From: Pseudomonadota bacterium
GTDB lineage: Bacteria > Desulfobacterota > Desulfovibrionia > Desulfovibrionales > Desulfovibrionaceae
DNA: 64,000 bases
NCBI GenBank assembly: GCA_018822105.1
Contig: JAHJLB010000014.1
Span: 62,001-126,000, forward strand
Direction of reading: 5' to 3'
Shown one piece after another: positions 61,181 to 64,000 of this stretch; position 1 is the first letter of the stretch; the number at the start of each line of letters is the position of its first letter. A program made the translations under genes and the position numbers. The notes beneath the pieces were generated by a model, which saw only the letters and a list, made by a program, of their open reading frames with translations, ran no database searches and was not told the origin of the DNA.

Positions 61181-61975
61181 ATGAACAGGAGCGTCGGCTT
61201 CATCGGCGTGGGCAACATGGGCTCGGCCATCATCAAGGGCCTGGCCGCGCGGAAGCTCAAGGTCCACGGCTTCGACCTGGACTCGGCAAAGCTGAATTCC
61301 CTGGCCAAGGAGTTTGGGCTGAAGCCCGCCGCCTCGACCAAGGATCTCGTCAAGGCCTGCCGCTACGTGCTGCTTGCGGTCAAACCGCAGCATCTGGCCG
61401 CTGTTGTCGAGGAAATCGCTCCCGTGCTGACCAAGGGCCACTGCCTGCTGTCCATCGCCGCCGGCGTGACCCAGGAACGTCTGCGCACGCTCTCCGGCTC
61501 GCGCTGCCCGGTGGTGCGCGTCATGCCCAACACTCCGGCCCTGGTGGGCGCGGGCGTGTTCGCCCTGTGCTTTGACGACCCGGCCCTGGACGACGAGCGC
61601 CGCGACTTCGTGCGCGCCATGCACGCTCCGCTGGGCCAGGTGCACGAGCTGCCCGAGAAGCTCTTCGACGCCTTCACGAGCGTGGCCGGCTGCGGCCCGG
61701 CCTACGTGTTCTACGTCATGGACGCCATCGTTGAGGCCGGGGTGAACCTTGGGCTGCCCAGGGCGCAGAGCACGCAGATCGTCAAGGCCCTGTTCAGCGG
61801 CTCGGCCAAGCTGGCCGAGGAGTCGCCCCTGCATCTGTCCGAGCTGCGCGAGATGGTCTCCTCCCCCGCAGGCTCCACCATCCGGGCCATCATCCACATG
61901 GAGCGCACGGCCGTGCGCGGCAGCATCATCGACGCCGTGAACGAGGCCAACGAGCGCAACGTGGAGCTCGGCTAA
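61181..61975 (+). CDS. proC: Pyrroline-5-carboxylate reductase
   Basis: 264 residues from ATG 61181. The NAD(P) fold opens with GFIGVGNMGSAIIKGL; VRVMPNTPALVGAGVFAL and the C-terminal dimer motif LREMVSSPAGSTIRAI are typical. It makes proline from pyrroline-5-carboxylate. Followed by a bidirectional terminator. Confidence 0.93.
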   Translation: MNRSVGFIGVGNMGSAIIKGLAARKLKVHGFDLDSAKLNSLAKEFGLKPAASTKDLVKACRYVLLAVKPQHLAAVVEEIAPVLTKGHCLLSIAAGVTQERLRTLSGSRCPVVRVMPNTPALVGAGVFALCFDDPALDDERRDFVRAMHAPLGQVHELPEKLFDAFTSVAGCGPAYVFYVMDAIVEAGVNLGLPRAQSTQIVKALFSGSAKLAEESPLHLSELREMVSSPAGSTIRAIIHMERTAVRGSIIDAVNEANERNVELG

Positions 61976-62010
61976 GGCCCCTTTCCTCAAACTCTACCAA
62001 GCGACCAATT

Positions 62011-62049
62011 AAAAGGCCGTCAGGAGCTCTCCTGGCGGCCTTTTTAATT
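62011..62049. terminator. Bidirectional terminator between proC and cbiB
   Basis: Arms 62015-62026 and 62029-62040 pair over 12 bases with one G-U; AAAA on the left and TTTTTAATT on the right let it stop transcription from both sides. It sits 36 bases after proC and 29 bases after the cbiB stop on the other strand. Confidence 0.85.
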
Positions 62050-62077
62050 GCCCGGGGCTGCCCCCCCCGTCCCGGCC

Positions 62078-63025
62078 TTACGGCGCTACGAGCACCTTCA
62101 CGGCCTGGAGCGCGAAAAGGCCCAGGAAGGCAGCAAACGCCATGAGTCTAAATAATTTCTTGAGTTTTTCTACACTCCAGTCCTGGCCCTTCGGCCCAAG
62201 TTCGGGCTTGCATTTAGCTTCGCCGAAGTACACCGCCGCCCCGCCCATGCTCCCGTCCAGGAGCCAGGCGCAGGCGCTCATGGGCCAGCCGGCGTTGGGG
62301 CTGTCCATGGTCGCGGCTTCCGACGGGATGTGCCGCGCCGCTTCGCGCCAGGGCAGGCGCATGAAAGCGCCGGCCAGCAGCAGGAACAGGGCCGTCAGGC
62401 GTGCCGGCACCCAGGCCAGGAGGTCGTCGGCCTTGGCCGCGGCCCAGCCCAGGTCGCGGAAGCGCTCCGTGCGGTAGCCCCACATGGAGTCCATGGTGCT
62501 CACGGCCTTGTAGGCCCACATGAGCGCCGGGCCGCCAAGCACGAGGTAGAACAGCGGGGCCACGAACCCGTCGCACAGGTTTTCGCTCAGGGTCTCGGCC
62601 AGGGTCCGGCGCAGCCCGGCCTCGTCCAAGGCCGAGGTGTCGCGGCTCACAAGCCCGCCCACGGCCTCCCGCGCCTCCTCAAGCTCTCCGCCCTCAAGGA
62701 GCTCCAAGGCGTCGCGGCCCTCATCCATGAGCTCGCCCAGGGCCAGGCCGGCATAGGCGAAGTACAGGGAGGCCAGCATGCCCACGAAGCGCAGGCCGGT
62801 GAAGAACTCCACCACGGCCCAGGCCGCCGCGGCCGTGATCAGGACGCACAGGACGCCGGAGGCTCTCAGCCCCAGCACCCATTCCCGGGCGTGGCCCTCC
62901 AGCCAGTCCAGCCAGCGGCCGATGAGGCGCACCGGGTGCGGCAGACGCCGGGGGTCGCCCATGAGCAGGTCCAGCACCGTGGCCAGGACAGGGAGGCTGA
63001 AGAGGATCGTGACCAGGGTCTTCAT
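62078..63025 (-). CDS. cbiB: Adenosylcobinamide-phosphate synthase CbiB/CobD
   Basis: 315 residues from ATG 63025 (AGGAG). Membrane protein with LDLLMGDPRRLPHPVRLIGR, AETLSENLCDGFVAPLFYL, ALMWAYKAVSTMDSMWGY and GWPMSACAWLLDG, all CbiB motifs. It attaches the aminopropanol arm to cobyric acid in cobalamin synthesis, which fits an organism with a cobalamin-dependent lifestyle and a B12-type radical SAM enzyme in this window. Separated from rpoD upstream by a strong terminator. Confidence 0.92.
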   Translation of the reverse strand: MKTLVTILFSLPVLATVLDLLMGDPRRLPHPVRLIGRWLDWLEGHAREWVLGLRASGVLCVLITAAAAWAVVEFFTGLRFVGMLASLYFAYAGLALGELMDEGRDALELLEGGELEEAREAVGGLVSRDTSALDEAGLRRTLAETLSENLCDGFVAPLFYLVLGGPALMWAYKAVSTMDSMWGYRTERFRDLGWAAAKADDLLAWVPARLTALFLLLAGAFMRLPWREAARHIPSEAATMDSPNAGWPMSACAWLLDGSMGGAAVYFGEAKCKPELGPKGQDWSVEKLKKLFRLMAFAAFLGLFALQAVKVLVAP

Positions 63026-63039
63026 GGCGGGCTCCTGGC

Positions 63040-63087
63040 AAAAAACGAAACGGGGCGGGAACAGCCGTGCGGCCATTCCCGCCCCGT
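63040..63087 (-). terminator. Intrinsic terminator after rpoD
   Basis: On the minus strand, arms 63087-63076 and 63061-63050 pair over 12 bases around a 14-base loop, then TTTCGTTTTTT follows. It lies nine bases after the rpoD stop and just ahead of the cbiB ribosome site. Confidence 0.85.
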
Positions 63088-63096
63088 GCTGAGTGG

Positions 63097-64000
<904 letters not shown>

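Overview
The window looks like chromosome from a high-GC sulfate-reducing deltaproteobacterium of the Desulfovibrionales (Desulfovibrio-like). The reasons are: a glutamate synthase split into three separate archaeal-type polypeptides with its own polyferredoxin and FAD oxidoreductase; a sirohaem-forming dehydrogenase next to hemX and hemA; LL-diaminopimelate aminotransferase for lysine; a fused DHH/CBS/tRNA nucleotidyltransferase; cbiB beside rpoD; and the overall gene order. This assignment is inference from gene content, not from a database search. Both ends cut a gene: a transketolase C-terminal subunit on the left and rpoD on the right.

Region 1 (1-11864, all + strand) is a surface-glycan or lipid-linked glycan cluster and the only clearly accessory part. 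In order it holds a split transketolase subunit, a family-2 glycosyltransferase, a polytopic PMT/ArnT-like glycosyltransferase, a formylglycine-enzyme-fold lipoprotein, a SAM methyltransferase, a B12-domain radical SAM enzyme, a second polyprenol-type glycosyltransferase, an AsnB-like amidotransferase, a 532-residue protein of unknown function and an FrhB-like flavin/iron-sulfur oxidoreductase. Start and stop codons often touch or overlap, so this is probably one or two long transcripts. Base composition is visibly more AT-rich around 4.1-7.3 kb than in the flanks. A convergent 367-base gap follows (11865-12231) and folds into a nested long hairpin; I treat it as a candidate structured RNA with 6S-like architecture.

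Region 2 (12232-17821, - strand) carries two proteins of unknown role (134 aa and a 731-aa exported TPR protein), a small transaldolase, a membrane-anchored YHS-like metal-binding peptide, folK (with no normal start codon) and dapL.

Region 3 (17926-32817, + strand) is housekeeping: xerD, the DHH/CBS/nucleotidyltransferase fusion, an FAD reductase-CBS-transporter triad, a HIT protein, lapA-lapB, mutS, a lipoprotein, lysA, rsmE and rarA. Two minus-strand glycosyltransferases (CgeB-like and family 9) follow at 32824-35508.

Region 4 (35619-40705, + strand) is the tetrapyrrole and nucleotide block sirC-hemX-hemA-orf-tilS-adk, closed by a strong terminator. Converging on it from the - strand is a long run: gltB2-polyferredoxin-FAD oxidoreductase-gltB1-gltB3-yajC-secD-secF (40735-49187). 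Upstream of that run, also on the - strand, is an alpha-glucan phosphorylase.

Region 5 (52194-61975, + strand) contains dut, argD, a small unknown protein, prmA, an endonuclease III-related glycosylase, an envC-like LytM protein, ctpA, a YibQ-like deacetylase, fliM, ndk and proC, ending in a bidirectional terminator. cbiB and rpoD lie on the - strand to the right edge with a clear terminator between them.

No tRNA or rRNA gene, CRISPR array, insertion sequence or prophage was seen. The most interesting points are the glycan-modification cassette, the structured convergent intergenic element, the start-less folK, and an intrinsic terminator lying inside the 5' coding part of the YibQ-like gene.
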